Positions 6,814 through 14,995 of a DNA stretch of 32,108 bases are shown here, in pieces. Below the pieces are notes generated by a model, which saw only the letters and a program-made list of their open reading frames with translations, was not told the origin of the DNA and searched no databases. Numbering within the stretch: position 1 is the stretch's first letter; every line of letters begins with the position of its first letter. A program made the position numbers and the translations under genes. Source of the DNA: Thermoplasmatales archaeon SW_10_69_26 (GTDB lineage Archaea; Thermoplasmatota; SW-10-69-26); assembly GCA_003009755.1 (NCBI GenBank), contig PXUB01000005.1, positions 25,460 to 57,567 on the forward strand, given 5' to 3'.

Positions 6814-8209
6814 TCAGTCGTCGACGTCCCGGTAGTCGACGGTTTCGCTCCCGTCGTGGGCGTGGAACTCGCCGCCGTCCTCGTCGGTGTCGCACACGAT
6901 CGGGGTCCGGACCTCGATCGCCGCCCGCGGCGTGCTGGGGGCCGGCGTCGAACGTCCGGGGGTTGTGGGCGTGCGAGTTGCCCGCCGCCGCGTCGGGCTG
7001 CGGGTTCTCGCCCTTGCCGTGGCGAACGTCGGTCTCGCGGATCTCGTCCTCGCTGTCGGTGGGGCCGTTGTCGAAGGCCGCGAAGTCCACCGCGAGCAGG
7101 AAGTTGTACTCGATCGAGCACTCGTAGGAGGCCCGCTGATCGGTCTTGCATCCCTCGTAGGCCTCGTCGAAGGGGTTCTCCGTGATCGGCATCCCCTTGA
7201 CGTCGCTGCCGTCCTCGTACGTCCACGGCGCCTGGTCGACGTAGCCCATGCCGGACGAATCGACCTGCAGGTGGACGGCGAACAGCGGCTCGACGAGCAC
7301 CGCGTCTTGGGTCTCGTTGTGGCAGGCCTCGCCGTCCGAGCAGTCGTGGTTGCCCTGGTCGGACCGGTCGTCGCACCGGTCGTGGTGCGGGTAGCTATCG
7401 CGCGGGTCCGACACCGGGACCGTCCCGTCGTCGCTCTCGCAGCTCCCGTCGTTGCCGATGTTGTCCTCGCCCTCCTGGAAGAGGTTGCCGAGGACCGACA
7501 CCGGGTACACCATCTTGTCGACGATCCAGCTGACGTCCTCGAAGGTGTCCGGCATGTTCGGGTCGGAGATGAAGAACGAGCTCTGGTACTCGAAGATGCA
7601 GCCGGCGCAGGCCTGGTCGAGGTCGATCAACCGCTTCACGAGGTCCATGTTGTCGTCCAGCGGACCGCAGTTGCCCGCGGTCGCGTTGCCCTCGTAGCCG
7701 TTGTCCGCGGCGCTCGCCCGTGCCTGCTCGCAGCCCTCCCGGCCGGTCGCGTTCGCCGTCTCGTCGCTGGCGAAGACCGGCCCCGCACCGTAGGGGTCGT
7801 CCTTGCCGATCGCGAACGCGAACCCGTCGGGCGTGTAACAGCCACCCCAGCGCCCGGTCTCGCCGTTGGGCTTCTTGAGGTCGTTGTCCTCGGGGTTGAC
7901 ACCGAGCGCGCTCTCCGGCGTCTCGTTGCGGACCTGCTCGTTGTTCTTCTCACCGAAGAGGAACTGGTCGTTGAACCACAGGACTGCGTTGTCGAAGACG
8001 TTGCGGACGCGCTTGCACTTCTTGATCAGGCCAACCACGGCCGCGAACTTGTGCACCTCCTCCTCGCCGTCCTTGTCCTCGACGATGATCTCCACGAACA
8101 CCGAGTGCTGTTGCACGCCCGTGACGCCGCTGGCCTCCGCCTCGTCGCCGTTGAAGATCCGCTCCTGGGTCACGGCGAGAGCCGAGCCCGTGAGGGCCAG
8201 GACGAGCAT
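6814..8209 (-). CDS. secreted Cys-rich protein of unknown family, probable frameshift near 6937-6941
   Basis: The reading frame codes for about 450 residues after a signal-like region ARRRLVAVMLVLALTGSALA. The mature protein is acidic and Cys-rich (CAGC in DQACAGCIFEY, several CxxxxxxC pairs) and ends with a His-containing segment. The open frame continues past 6937 as Arg/Pro-rich nonsense that runs 52 bases into the convergent gene. Dropping one base from the G-run at 6937-6941 restores an acidic tail (STPRAAIEVRTPIVCDTDE and then EFHAHDGSETVDYRDVDD) with a stop at 6814-6816, one base beyond the convergent stop. I therefore place the true end at 6814. The start is uncertain: AGGGAGG (8244-8250) points to codon ATC at 8234-8236 or ACG at 8237-8239, while the first ATG (8209) leaves a signal peptide without basic residues. 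No family recognised. Confidence 0.65.
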
Positions 8210-8295
8210 GACGGCGACCAGGCGGCGTCGAGCGATCGTGGTGCCTCCCTCGCCCGCGACCGAGCGAGCGTGGTCCAGCCGTTGGCTCGAAACAG

Positions 8296-8302
8296 CATAA
8301 GG
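8296..8302 (-). promoter_or_regulatory. possible TATA-like box for the 6814-8209 gene
   Basis: On the minus strand this reads CCTTATG in a GC-rich setting. A start site about 25 bases downstream (near 8273) would give a short leader that still contains the AGGGAGG at 8244-8250. Confidence 0.3.
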
Positions 8303-8395
8303 TCGATGCAGTAACCCTCGGTGGGAACACACCGCCACGGGCCTCCCGTCTCCACTCGGGTCGCGAGAGGCCGTCGTTCACAACGTTTCCGAGGG

Positions 8396-8410
8396 CCCAA
8401 AGATTTATTC
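8396..8410 (+). promoter_or_regulatory. archaeal-type promoter of the giant surface protein
   Basis: CCCAAAGATTTATTC is a good match to a BRE plus TATA arrangement and is among the most AT-rich spots in the window. Transcription should start near 8430, leaving a leader of about 35 bases. The leader carries GGGAGG at 8453-8458, 8 bases before the ATG at 8467. Confidence 0.6.
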
Positions 8411-8466
8411 AACTACGCGGTATCGAATTGGTTGAGGGGCCCACCCCCCTGTGGGAGGCAGTCGAT

Positions 8467-11400
8467 ATGTCGATTCCAACCCCGGCCGAGTCGAAGCAAG
8501 ATAGCAACGGGACAGATGCGTTGCTCGGATCGCGAGTTTGGGCCGTTCTGCTGGCTCTCGTGGTCGCGGGTGCTGGCTTGGCGATGCTGGCCTCGCCCGC
8601 CGCCGCAAATCACGGTGGTGACGCGATCGTGGTGGACGACGCCGGCGATGGAGACTTCACCACCATCGACGACGCCACCGCTCACGCGAGCCCCGGCGAC
8701 ACCATCGAGGTGCGCTCGGGCACGTACAACGAGGCGATCTTCGTCAGCACGAACGACACCGGCGCCGAGCTCGACGGTCTCACGATCGCCGCCGAGACCG
8801 CCGACGGCGGGAACGCCGACGTGACCGTCGACGCGACCGGCAACGCGAAGACCGTCGCCGACATCCGAGCCAACAGCGTCATGCTGCAGAACCTGACGCT
8901 CACCTGGGACGGCGAACAATCCGACAACGTGCACGGCGTGCACGTCCAAGCCGCCGGCGCCCAGCTCACCGACCTCTCGATCGAGCTCCCCGCCGGCTTC
9001 TGCTCGGTGCAGAACGGAAATTGCAGCGGACCCGACGGCACCGGTGTCCAGGCCGACGCCGGCGTCACGATCGACAACCTCGACATCTCCGCGGATCTGG
9101 TCAACGCGACCGATCAACGCGCCGCGGCCACGCACGGTGTGAACGCCAACACCGAGGACCCCGTCGTCGTGAACGAGACGACGGTCGAAGGCTTCGGCAT
9201 GGGCGTCGTGACCTGGGGCGAGGACACCACCGTCCTCGACTCCACGTTCACGCAGAACGTCCGCGGCGTCCAGGTCGCCGCCGACGGCGTCGAGGTCCGC
9301 GGCTCCGCCTTCACCGGCCACGTCCGCGCCGTCTACATCGCGGGCACCTCGCCCTTCTCCCCGCAAGACGTCACCCTGCGCCAGAACGACTTCGACCTCT
9401 CGAACACCGAGGCGCTCGCCTTCGAGGATCTCGAGGACGACACCGTCGAAGACGCCGTGATCGACGCCGAGCTGAACTTCTGGGGCGTCGTCAAGGAGGA
9501 GCTCATCGAGGAGTCCCGGATCGGCTGGACCGCCGGCAACCGCGTCAACGACGTCGACTTCCACCCCTACCTCAACGCGAATGGCGCCCAGATCCCGCCC
9601 AAGCCCGCCGTCAACTGCATCATCGACGAGAACCGCAACGTCACCTCCGTCACGCAGACGCGCACGCTGCAGGCCGCGGTCGACGTCTCCCTCGACAGCG
9701 AGTGCAAAGACTACGACGAGGACGGCACGGTCGAGCGCATCATCGTGCTCGATCCCAGCTTCGAGGAGTACGAGGGCGCCGTGATCGACACCCAGGTCCG
9801 CCTCGAATCCAGCGCCACGGAGGGCGTGGACGACGGCTCCGAGGCCACCCAGGGCGCGGTCGACTTCGGCGCTCGCATCCAGGCCCAATCCGGCGAGCCC
9901 GGTCTCCGCTTCGTCGACGGCAGCCAGAACTCCCACGTCGAAGGCATCGGCATCCAAGGCGAACCCGTCGGCACGACCGCGATCCGCGCCGAGGACATCT
10001 CCGGCGACAGCGGCATCACGATCGAGGACGTCGGCACCGGCAGCCGCAACGACGAGAGCACGCAAGCGCTCGCCGTCCGCGAGGTAACCAACCTCACCGT
10101 CACGTCCAGCACGTTCCTCAGCGGCGACACGACGGTCACGCTCGAGGCCACGACCGACACGACGATCGAGGACTCCCGCATCGCCGTCCAGGCGCCCCGC
10201 GACGCGCCCGGCGGAGACGCCACGGCCGTCGCCATCCAGGGCGCCGAGGGACCCTCGCTCGACGACAACACGATCTTGGGCAACGCCGTCGAAGGGTCGA
10301 CGGCCATCGAGATCGTGGACGCCAACGAGCCCGTCGTCTTCGACAACGTCGTTGCCAACACCATCGAAGGTATCGTCGTCGAGACGTCGACCGAGGCCAC
10401 GATCGAGAACAACACGCTGGCCTTCCCCGCCGTGACCAGCGCCTCCGACACCATCGGCATCGAGCTCGTCGACGGCGCGAACGCGACGGTCGACCGGAAC
10501 ACCATCCAGGTCGCCGAGACCGGCCTCGGCATCGACGGCACGACCGGCGTCGAGGGCGACCTCAACCGCTTCAACGGCACGACGACCGGCGTCAACGTCG
10601 CCAACCTGGCCGAGGACGAGCTCGACGGCGTCACCGACCTGGCGCTCAACAACGGCACGAAGGCCGCCACGCTGCGCGCCCTCGTGCTCGAGGACACGAC
10701 CGCCAACCTCGACGTCAACGTCGAGTGCAACGACTGGGGTGTCTACCAGCGCGACCTGATCCACGCCCAGCGCATCTTCGACGGTGGCGAGAACAACGAC
10801 GTCGACGCCCAGCCGTTCACCAGCCCGAACAAGAACAGCGGCGAGGTCGAGTGCCTCGTCCCGCCGAAGGCCGAGTTCTCCTTCGCGCCCGAGGAGTCGA
10901 TCACTCGCCTCGACGAGATCGACTTCATCGACGAGAGCGAGTCGGGCACCTACGACATCGATGATTGGGCCTGGGACTTCGACAACGGCAACACCAGCAC
11001 CGAGCAGAACCCCACGATGTCCTACGACAGCGTGGGCACCTTCTTCGTCGAGCTGACCGTCTCCGACAGGGTCAACATGTCGAGCTCCAAGGTGCACAAG
11101 GTCCAGGTCGAGAACCTGGAGCCGGAGCTGTCCGCGGTCCCCGACCCCACCTTCGAGCACAACGACGAGCTCTCCTTCGACGTCGAGGTCTCCAACTTCG
11201 ACATCCAGCAGTCCGAGGGCGACAACGTCACGATCGAAGCCTACGAGCTCGAGAACGGCGAGGAGACCCCCCTGCCGGCGAACGCCCAGTTCCAGATGGT
11301 GGACAACAGCACGGGCACGTTCACCTTCTCGCCCAACGCCGACCAGGACGACAGCTACGACATCCTGTTCCGGGCCGACGACGGCTACAACACGACGACG

Positions 11401-13935
11401 GCGGAGTCCACCGTCACCGTCGTCAACCAAGCCCCCGTCTACGACCCCGAGCTCCCCGACCTCGTCGGCGGGGTCGAGGGCGACAACGTCACGATCGAAG
11501 CCAACGCCCTGGACCCCGACGACGGCGACGAGGTGGATAGCCTCGCGGTCGACATCTCCGAGCTGCCGGGGAACGCGACCGTCACCGGCACCACCGACAA
11601 CACGACCCGCACGGTCGAATGGCCGACCGAGACCGACGACGCTGGCAGCTACAACGTCAGCTTCACGGCGACCAGCCCCGCCAAGTCGACCACCGAGGAG
11701 GTCACGATCGAGATCCGCGAGACCAACGCTCCGCCCTCGCTCACGATCTCGGGCGAGACGACCCAGGTCGACGGCGAGATCGCCACGCTGGAAGCTCAGG
11801 CCGACGACCCCGAGAACGACGACATCAACTGGAGCCTCGAGACCGACCCGGCGATCGACGGTGACTCGCTGCAGGTCCAAGGCAACGAATCCCAGTGGGT
11901 GTGGGACGTCCCCGCCGGCACGAACGGTACCTACAACGTGACCTTCTCCGCCGCCGACACGTTCGACGGCGAGGTCAGTGCCACGGAGACGGTCACGATC
12001 AAGGCCACCCCGTACCTCGACACCCTGCTGCCGCGAGAGACGGAGACGGACACGTTCACGCTCGAGCCGCTCGTCGGCTCGACGACCGAGTTCGCGTTCT
12101 GGGCCGAGGACCCCGACGGCGTGCTGACGTCCTCCGAGCTGTCGGTCGAGATCGGCTCCGCCTCCGGCAGCCAGACGTTCACGCCCGAGGTCGTCGATGC
12201 CAGCGCGGAGGAGCCCCGCAAGTGGGCCGTCCAGACCCCGCTGACGGAGACGGGCCCCCACTACGTGAACGTCACCGCGGTCGACGACGAGGGCTACGAG
12301 ACCTTCGAGAACACGACCTTCATCGTGCAGGAGAACGAGGCCCCCAACATCACGCTCGAGCAGGAGGTCGTCTGGGCCAACGCGACCGACCCGTTCGGCG
12401 CAACGGTCACGCTCGAGGCCGACGCGGTCGACCCCGAAGGCCGCTCGATCGACGACGAAAGCTTCGTCTGGTCGGTCGAATCCGGCCCGACGCTCAAGGA
12501 TCCGTCCGTGAACGTCACGCTGCCCGTCGGCACCCACAACGTCCAGCTCGAGGTCACCGACCCGATCGGTGTCTCGGCGACCGAGACCGTCGTCGTCAAC
12601 GTCGACGACACGATCGCGGTCGACGGTGCGCTGGACGCCACCGACCAGGGTGACTTCTACCAGGTCGACCCGACGCAGCGCGCGCTCGAGGAGCTCACCG
12701 GTACCGCAACCGTCACCAACGATCTGGGCAACGGTGTCGACAGCTCCATCGTGACCGGCACGGTCATCTACTACGGCGCCGAAGCCAACGATCAGGGCGT
12801 CGGGGTCGGTAGCTTCGAGGTCACCACCAACGCCAGCGGCGTCGCCGACTTCTCCTTCGACCAGGAGATCGCCGGCGCGGCCGGCGGCCAGAGCATCCTC
12901 TCGGCGCCCGGCTGGCACGAGATCGCGCTGACCGCCGACGCGGCCAGCCGCGATCAGGCCCCCGACAACGACCAGGAGGTCGACCGGGACTCGATCCTCT
13001 ACTTCGTCTCGCCGAACGTCCCGCCCGAGGGCCCGGACACGACCGGTGCCCACGCCGAGGCGGCCTGCTACGACGCACCCGCCAGCGAGGACAACCGCAG
13101 CGGGGCCCAAGACGAGGCCCGCGTGGCTGTCGAGGACGGCGCCCCGACGGCGAGGGCGCCCGCGCCGGGCAACGTCGCCGAGGGCGCGCAGACGTTCGCC
13201 GAGCAAGGTGCCGACTGCAAGCGCGGCTACGCGCAAGCGACCCTGCTCGCGCTGGGCACCTACGTCCAAGCCTGCTACGACGGCGAGGTCCACATCCAGC
13301 TGAACGAGGGCCAGTGCCCCACCAGCGAGGAGAGCACCTTCGACCCGCCCGCGATCCCCGGCGGCAACGCCGGGCAAGCCCTCGCGGCCGGCCTCCAGGC
13401 GGAAGGCGCCTGCTTCTACAAGGACGACGGCGGCGAGGACACCGTGCAGGCGACCGCCGACCTGGAAGGTCTGGACGCGACCCAGCCCGACCTCGAGGCC
13501 GCGCAGTCCGCGCTGATCGCGTGCGCGAGGGGCCTCACCAGCGGCGAGCTGCCGCAGGGCGGCAGCTACCTCGCGGTGACCGGCACCGCCGGCGACGAGG
13601 CCGTGGTCGTCACCGTGAACACGGTGCCGGCGTCGGACCTCGTGACCGGTGAGGACGAGAACGCGACGATCGCGGCCGTCGAAGGCCAGGGCGCCTGCTA
13701 CTACGGCGGCCAAGGTGCCGAGGACGAGGCCAGCGTGTTCCTAGGCCCGCCCGCGCCCGACACGACCACGCCCGCGGCCGAGAACGTCGCCGCGGCGCTG
13801 ACCGCGTGCGGCTCGGCCGCCACCGACGGCTCCATGCCCGAGGGTGGCAGCTATGCTCGCTTCACGGCCACCATGGCCGGCAGCACGGTTGCGGTCTCGG
13901 TCGACACGGTCCCGCTCTCGGACGCCCTGACGTGA
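8467..13935 (+). CDS. giant secreted surface protein: two beta-helix modules, PKD, Ig/cadherin-like domains, Cys repeats
   Basis: A 1822-residue exported protein. The signal peptide ends near residue 48 (LAMLASPAAANHGG). Residues about 50-375 form a parallel beta-helix module (DAGDGDFTTIDDAT; short turns with D/N-T/I repeats) closed by a W-G-V cap that ends NDVDFHPYL. Residues about 385-795 form a second module ending with the same kind of cap (DWGVY to NDVDAQPF). A PKD domain follows (WAWDFDNGNTSTEQNP near residue 834). Then come several Ig/cadherin-like beta domains opened by NQAPV, NAPPS and NEAPN, and two or three C-terminal Cys-containing repeats from about residue 1525. Many N-x-S/T sites suggest N-glycosylation. 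No C-terminal membrane helix or PGF-CTERM-like signal is visible. I chose 8467 because of the Shine-Dalgarno; the upstream ATG at 8428 lies close to the predicted transcript start. Likely an S-layer-associated or adhesive protein; exact role unknown. Confidence 0.85.
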   Translation: MSIPTPAESKQDSNGTDALLGSRVWAVLLALVVAGAGLAMLASPAAANHGGDAIVVDDAGDGDFTTIDDATAHASPGDTIEVRSGTYNEAIFVSTNDTGAELDGLTIAAETADGGNADVTVDATGNAKTVADIRANSVMLQNLTLTWDGEQSDNVHGVHVQAAGAQLTDLSIELPAGFCSVQNGNCSGPDGTGVQADAGVTIDNLDISADLVNATDQRAAATHGVNANTEDPVVVNETTVEGFGMGVVTWGEDTTVLDSTFTQNVRGVQVAADGVEVRGSAFTGHVRAVYIAGTSPFSPQDVTLRQNDFDLSNTEALAFEDLEDDTVEDAVIDAELNFWGVVKEELIEESRIGWTAGNRVNDVDFHPYLNANGAQIPPKPAVNCIIDENRNVTSVTQTRTLQAAVDVSLDSECKDYDEDGTVERIIVLDPSFEEYEGAVIDTQVRLESSATEGVDDGSEATQGAVDFGARIQAQSGEPGLRFVDGSQNSHVEGIGIQGEPVGTTAIRAEDISGDSGITIEDVGTGSRNDESTQALAVREVTNLTVTSSTFLSGDTTVTLEATTDTTIEDSRIAVQAPRDAPGGDATAVAIQGAEGPSLDDNTILGNAVEGSTAIEIVDANEPVVFDNVVANTIEGIVVETSTEATIENNTLAFPAVTSASDTIGIELVDGANATVDRNTIQVAETGLGIDGTTGVEGDLNRFNGTTTGVNVANLAEDELDGVTDLALNNGTKAATLRALVLEDTTANLDVNVECNDWGVYQRDLIHAQRIFDGGENNDVDAQPFTSPNKNSGEVECLVPPKAEFSFAPEESITRLDEIDFIDESESGTYDIDDWAWDFDNGNTSTEQNPTMSYDSVGTFFVELTVSDRVNMSSSKVHKVQVENLEPELSAVPDPTFEHNDELSFDVEVSNFDIQQSEGDNVTIEAYELENGEETPLPANAQFQMVDNSTGTFTFSPNADQDDSYDILFRADDGYNTTTAESTVTVVNQAPVYDPELPDLVGGVEGDNVTIEANALDPDDGDEVDSLAVDISELPGNATVTGTTDNTTRTVEWPTETDDAGSYNVSFTATSPAKSTTEEVTIEIRETNAPPSLTISGETTQVDGEIATLEAQADDPENDDINWSLETDPAIDGDSLQVQGNESQWVWDVPAGTNGTYNVTFSAADTFDGEVSATETVTIKATPYLDTLLPRETETDTFTLEPLVGSTTEFAFWAEDPDGVLTSSELSVEIGSASGSQTFTPEVVDASAEEPRKWAVQTPLTETGPHYVNVTAVDDEGYETFENTTFIVQENEAPNITLEQEVVWANATDPFGATVTLEADAVDPEGRSIDDESFVWSVESGPTLKDPSVNVTLPVGTHNVQLEVTDPIGVSATETVVVNVDDTIAVDGALDATDQGDFYQVDPTQRALEELTGTATVTNDLGNGVDSSIVTGTVIYYGAEANDQGVGVGSFEVTTNASGVADFSFDQEIAGAAGGQSILSAPGWHEIALTADAASRDQAPDNDQEVDRDSILYFVSPNVPPEGPDTTGAHAEAACYDAPASEDNRSGAQDEARVAVEDGAPTARAPAPGNVAEGAQTFAEQGADCKRGYAQATLLALGTYVQACYDGEVHIQLNEGQCPTSEESTFDPPAIPGGNAGQALAAGLQAEGACFYKDDGGEDTVQATADLEGLDATQPDLEAAQSALIACARGLTSGELPQGGSYLAVTGTAGDEAVVVTVNTVPASDLVTGEDENATIAAVEGQGACYYGGQGAEDEASVFLGPPAPDTTTPAAENVAAALTACGSAATDGSMPEGGSYARFTATMAGSTVAVSVDTVPLSDALT
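13043..13932 (+). repeat. tandem C-terminal Cys repeats of the giant surface protein
   Basis: Repeat openings are EAACYDAPASED (near 13060), EGACFYKDDGGED (near 13405) and QGACYYGGQGAED (near 13690). The last two copies also share a second half: LIACARGLTSGELPQGGSY against LTACGSAATDGSMPEGGSY, then a VVTVNTVPASDL against VAVSVDTVPLSDAL ending. Each of these two has one Cys in each half, fitting one disulfide per repeat. The first copy is more diverged. Confidence 0.7.
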
Positions 13936-13951
13936 GGCCGATCCCCGCTTA

Positions 13952-13995
13952 GGGAGCCCTCGGGCTCCCCTCCCCCGCTGCCTTTCTTCTCTCCG
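13952..13995 (+). terminator. terminator-like hairpin after the giant surface protein
   Basis: GGGAGCCC (13952-13959) and GGGCTCCC (13962-13969) pair perfectly around TC, followed by a C/T-rich run including CTTTCTTCTCTCC. It begins 17 bases after the stop codon. Confidence 0.55.
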
Positions 13996-14054
13996 TTCTC
14001 GGATCGTCCAGCGTCCGGTCTCGACCGGTGCCCAGCAGGCGGCCGGCCGATCGA

Positions 14055-14076
14055 GGCCGGGGGCCGGCCCCCGGCC
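14055..14076. repeat. perfect 22-bp palindrome between convergent genes
   Basis: GGCCGGGGGCC is followed directly by its reverse complement GGCCCCCGGCC. It lies 16 bases past the stop of the leftward gene ending at 14093 and about 120 bases past the end of the rightward giant gene. A hairpin from it could end transcription from the right, but unlike other gene ends here it is not followed by a pyrimidine tract. Confidence 0.6.
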
Positions 14077-14092
14077 CGTCGGCTCGGACACC

Positions 14093-14995
14093 TTACGTCG
14101 CGTCCGCAGGGACCTCGGTGGCAAGCTCCCCGGGGCCGTCGACCGGCGCTGACCCCGGCTGGGCCTCGCCGTCGGCCTCGGCCCCGGCCCGGGGCTCGTC
14201 GGCCGGGGACAGGCCCAACGCCGCGCCCAAGCGGGTCACCTGGTCGCCGACAGCCGCCAGGCCGTCCTGCAGGCCGGCCTGGGTCGCCTGCATCGCCCCA
14301 ACGGTCACCGACCGGGTCCAGCCGGTGGCGCCCTGGACGCCCGCGAGCGCGCCGTGCGTCCCGCTGGCCAGGCCCTGCCCCGTGGCCGAGGCGGCCTGAC
14401 CGGTGGCCGTTGCGGCCGTGGCGAGGCCCTCGCCAGCCAGACGCAGCCCGTCGACCGGGAGGCTGGCCACGTCCTGGACGATGGCGAGGGTGCGGTTGAG
14501 GAAGATCGCCGTCCGCTCGAGGAACGTCTCGAGGTGGGAGGGCGCCTGCTCGGGTTCCTCGCTGGTGGCCTCGACGAACGCCTGCGCGGCCGCGACCTCG
14601 TCGCGGGCCGCCTGTTCGGCGTCGTCCTCGGCCTCCTCGGCCCGAGCCGTCTCCTCCTCGGCCTCCTCGGCGTCCTGGTTTTCGCCGGCGCGCTCGGAGG
14701 CCGGCGGCACGCAGTCCAGCGCCTGGCCGGCGGCCTCGCCACCGCGCTCGTCGACGGCGTAAGCGCTGTCGCACGTCCAAGCCTCCGTCCAGTTGGCCTG
14801 CTCGCCCTGCCAGGAGGCGTTCGTCGCGTTCGCCGCCGCCTGGGCCGGGTCGCTGGCGGCGTCCTCGGCCACGCCCTGGGCGTGACCGGCGGCCTCGGTC
14901 GCCTGCTCCTCGAGGCTCTGAGCCGCGGCCGAGGCGGGCAACAGGCTCAGGGCCAAGACGACGGCCAGCGGCACCGCGAGCCGATCAGCGTTCAC
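14093..14995 (-). CDS. secreted Ala/Glu-rich coiled-coil protein
   Basis: A 300-residue exported protein. It starts at a GTG (14995) preceded 5 bases upstream by GGGAGGAGGA (15001-15010). The signal peptide is clear (ADRLAVPLAVVLALSLLPASAAAQ). Two Cys (WTCDSAYAV and ALDCVPP) may pair. A strongly charged Ala/Glu segment (EEAEEETARAEEAEDDAEQ) predicts a coiled coil or single alpha helix at about residues 90-130. It is followed by an amphipathic region (TFLERTAIFLNRTLAIV) and a Gly/Ala/Thr repeat stretch (ATATGQAASATGQGLAS) that looks like a membrane- or surface-lying helix. The C terminus is acidic and Pro-rich. Its start overlaps the end of the beta-helix gene by 11 bases, so the two are translated together and probably act together at the cell surface. 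No family recognised. Confidence 0.75.
   Translation of the reverse strand: MNADRLAVPLAVVLALSLLPASAAAQSLEEQATEAAGHAQGVAEDAASDPAQAAANATNASWQGEQANWTEAWTCDSAYAVDERGGEAAGQALDCVPPASERAGENQDAEEAEEETARAEEAEDDAEQAARDEVAAAQAFVEATSEEPEQAPSHLETFLERTAIFLNRTLAIVQDVASLPVDGLRLAGEGLATAATATGQAASATGQGLASGTHGALAGVQGATGWTRSVTVGAMQATQAGLQDGLAAVGDQVTRLGAALGLSPADEPRAGAEADGEAQPGSAPVDGPGELATEVPADAT

Noticed and set aside
6761-6936. The literal C-terminal end of the minus-strand gene, reading to 6761
   Set aside because: Composition switches abruptly to Arg/Pro at 6937 and it overlaps the convergent gene by 52 bases; a one-base shift restores an acidic tail with a stop at 6814.
8413-13713. A 1766-codon open frame on the minus strand, antisense to the giant surface protein
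   Set aside because: It exactly mirrors the sense gene; its residues (Val, Asp, Gly, Arg, Leu in monotonous order) are what GC-rich RNY codons give on the opposite strand. It has no signal, domain or ribosome site.
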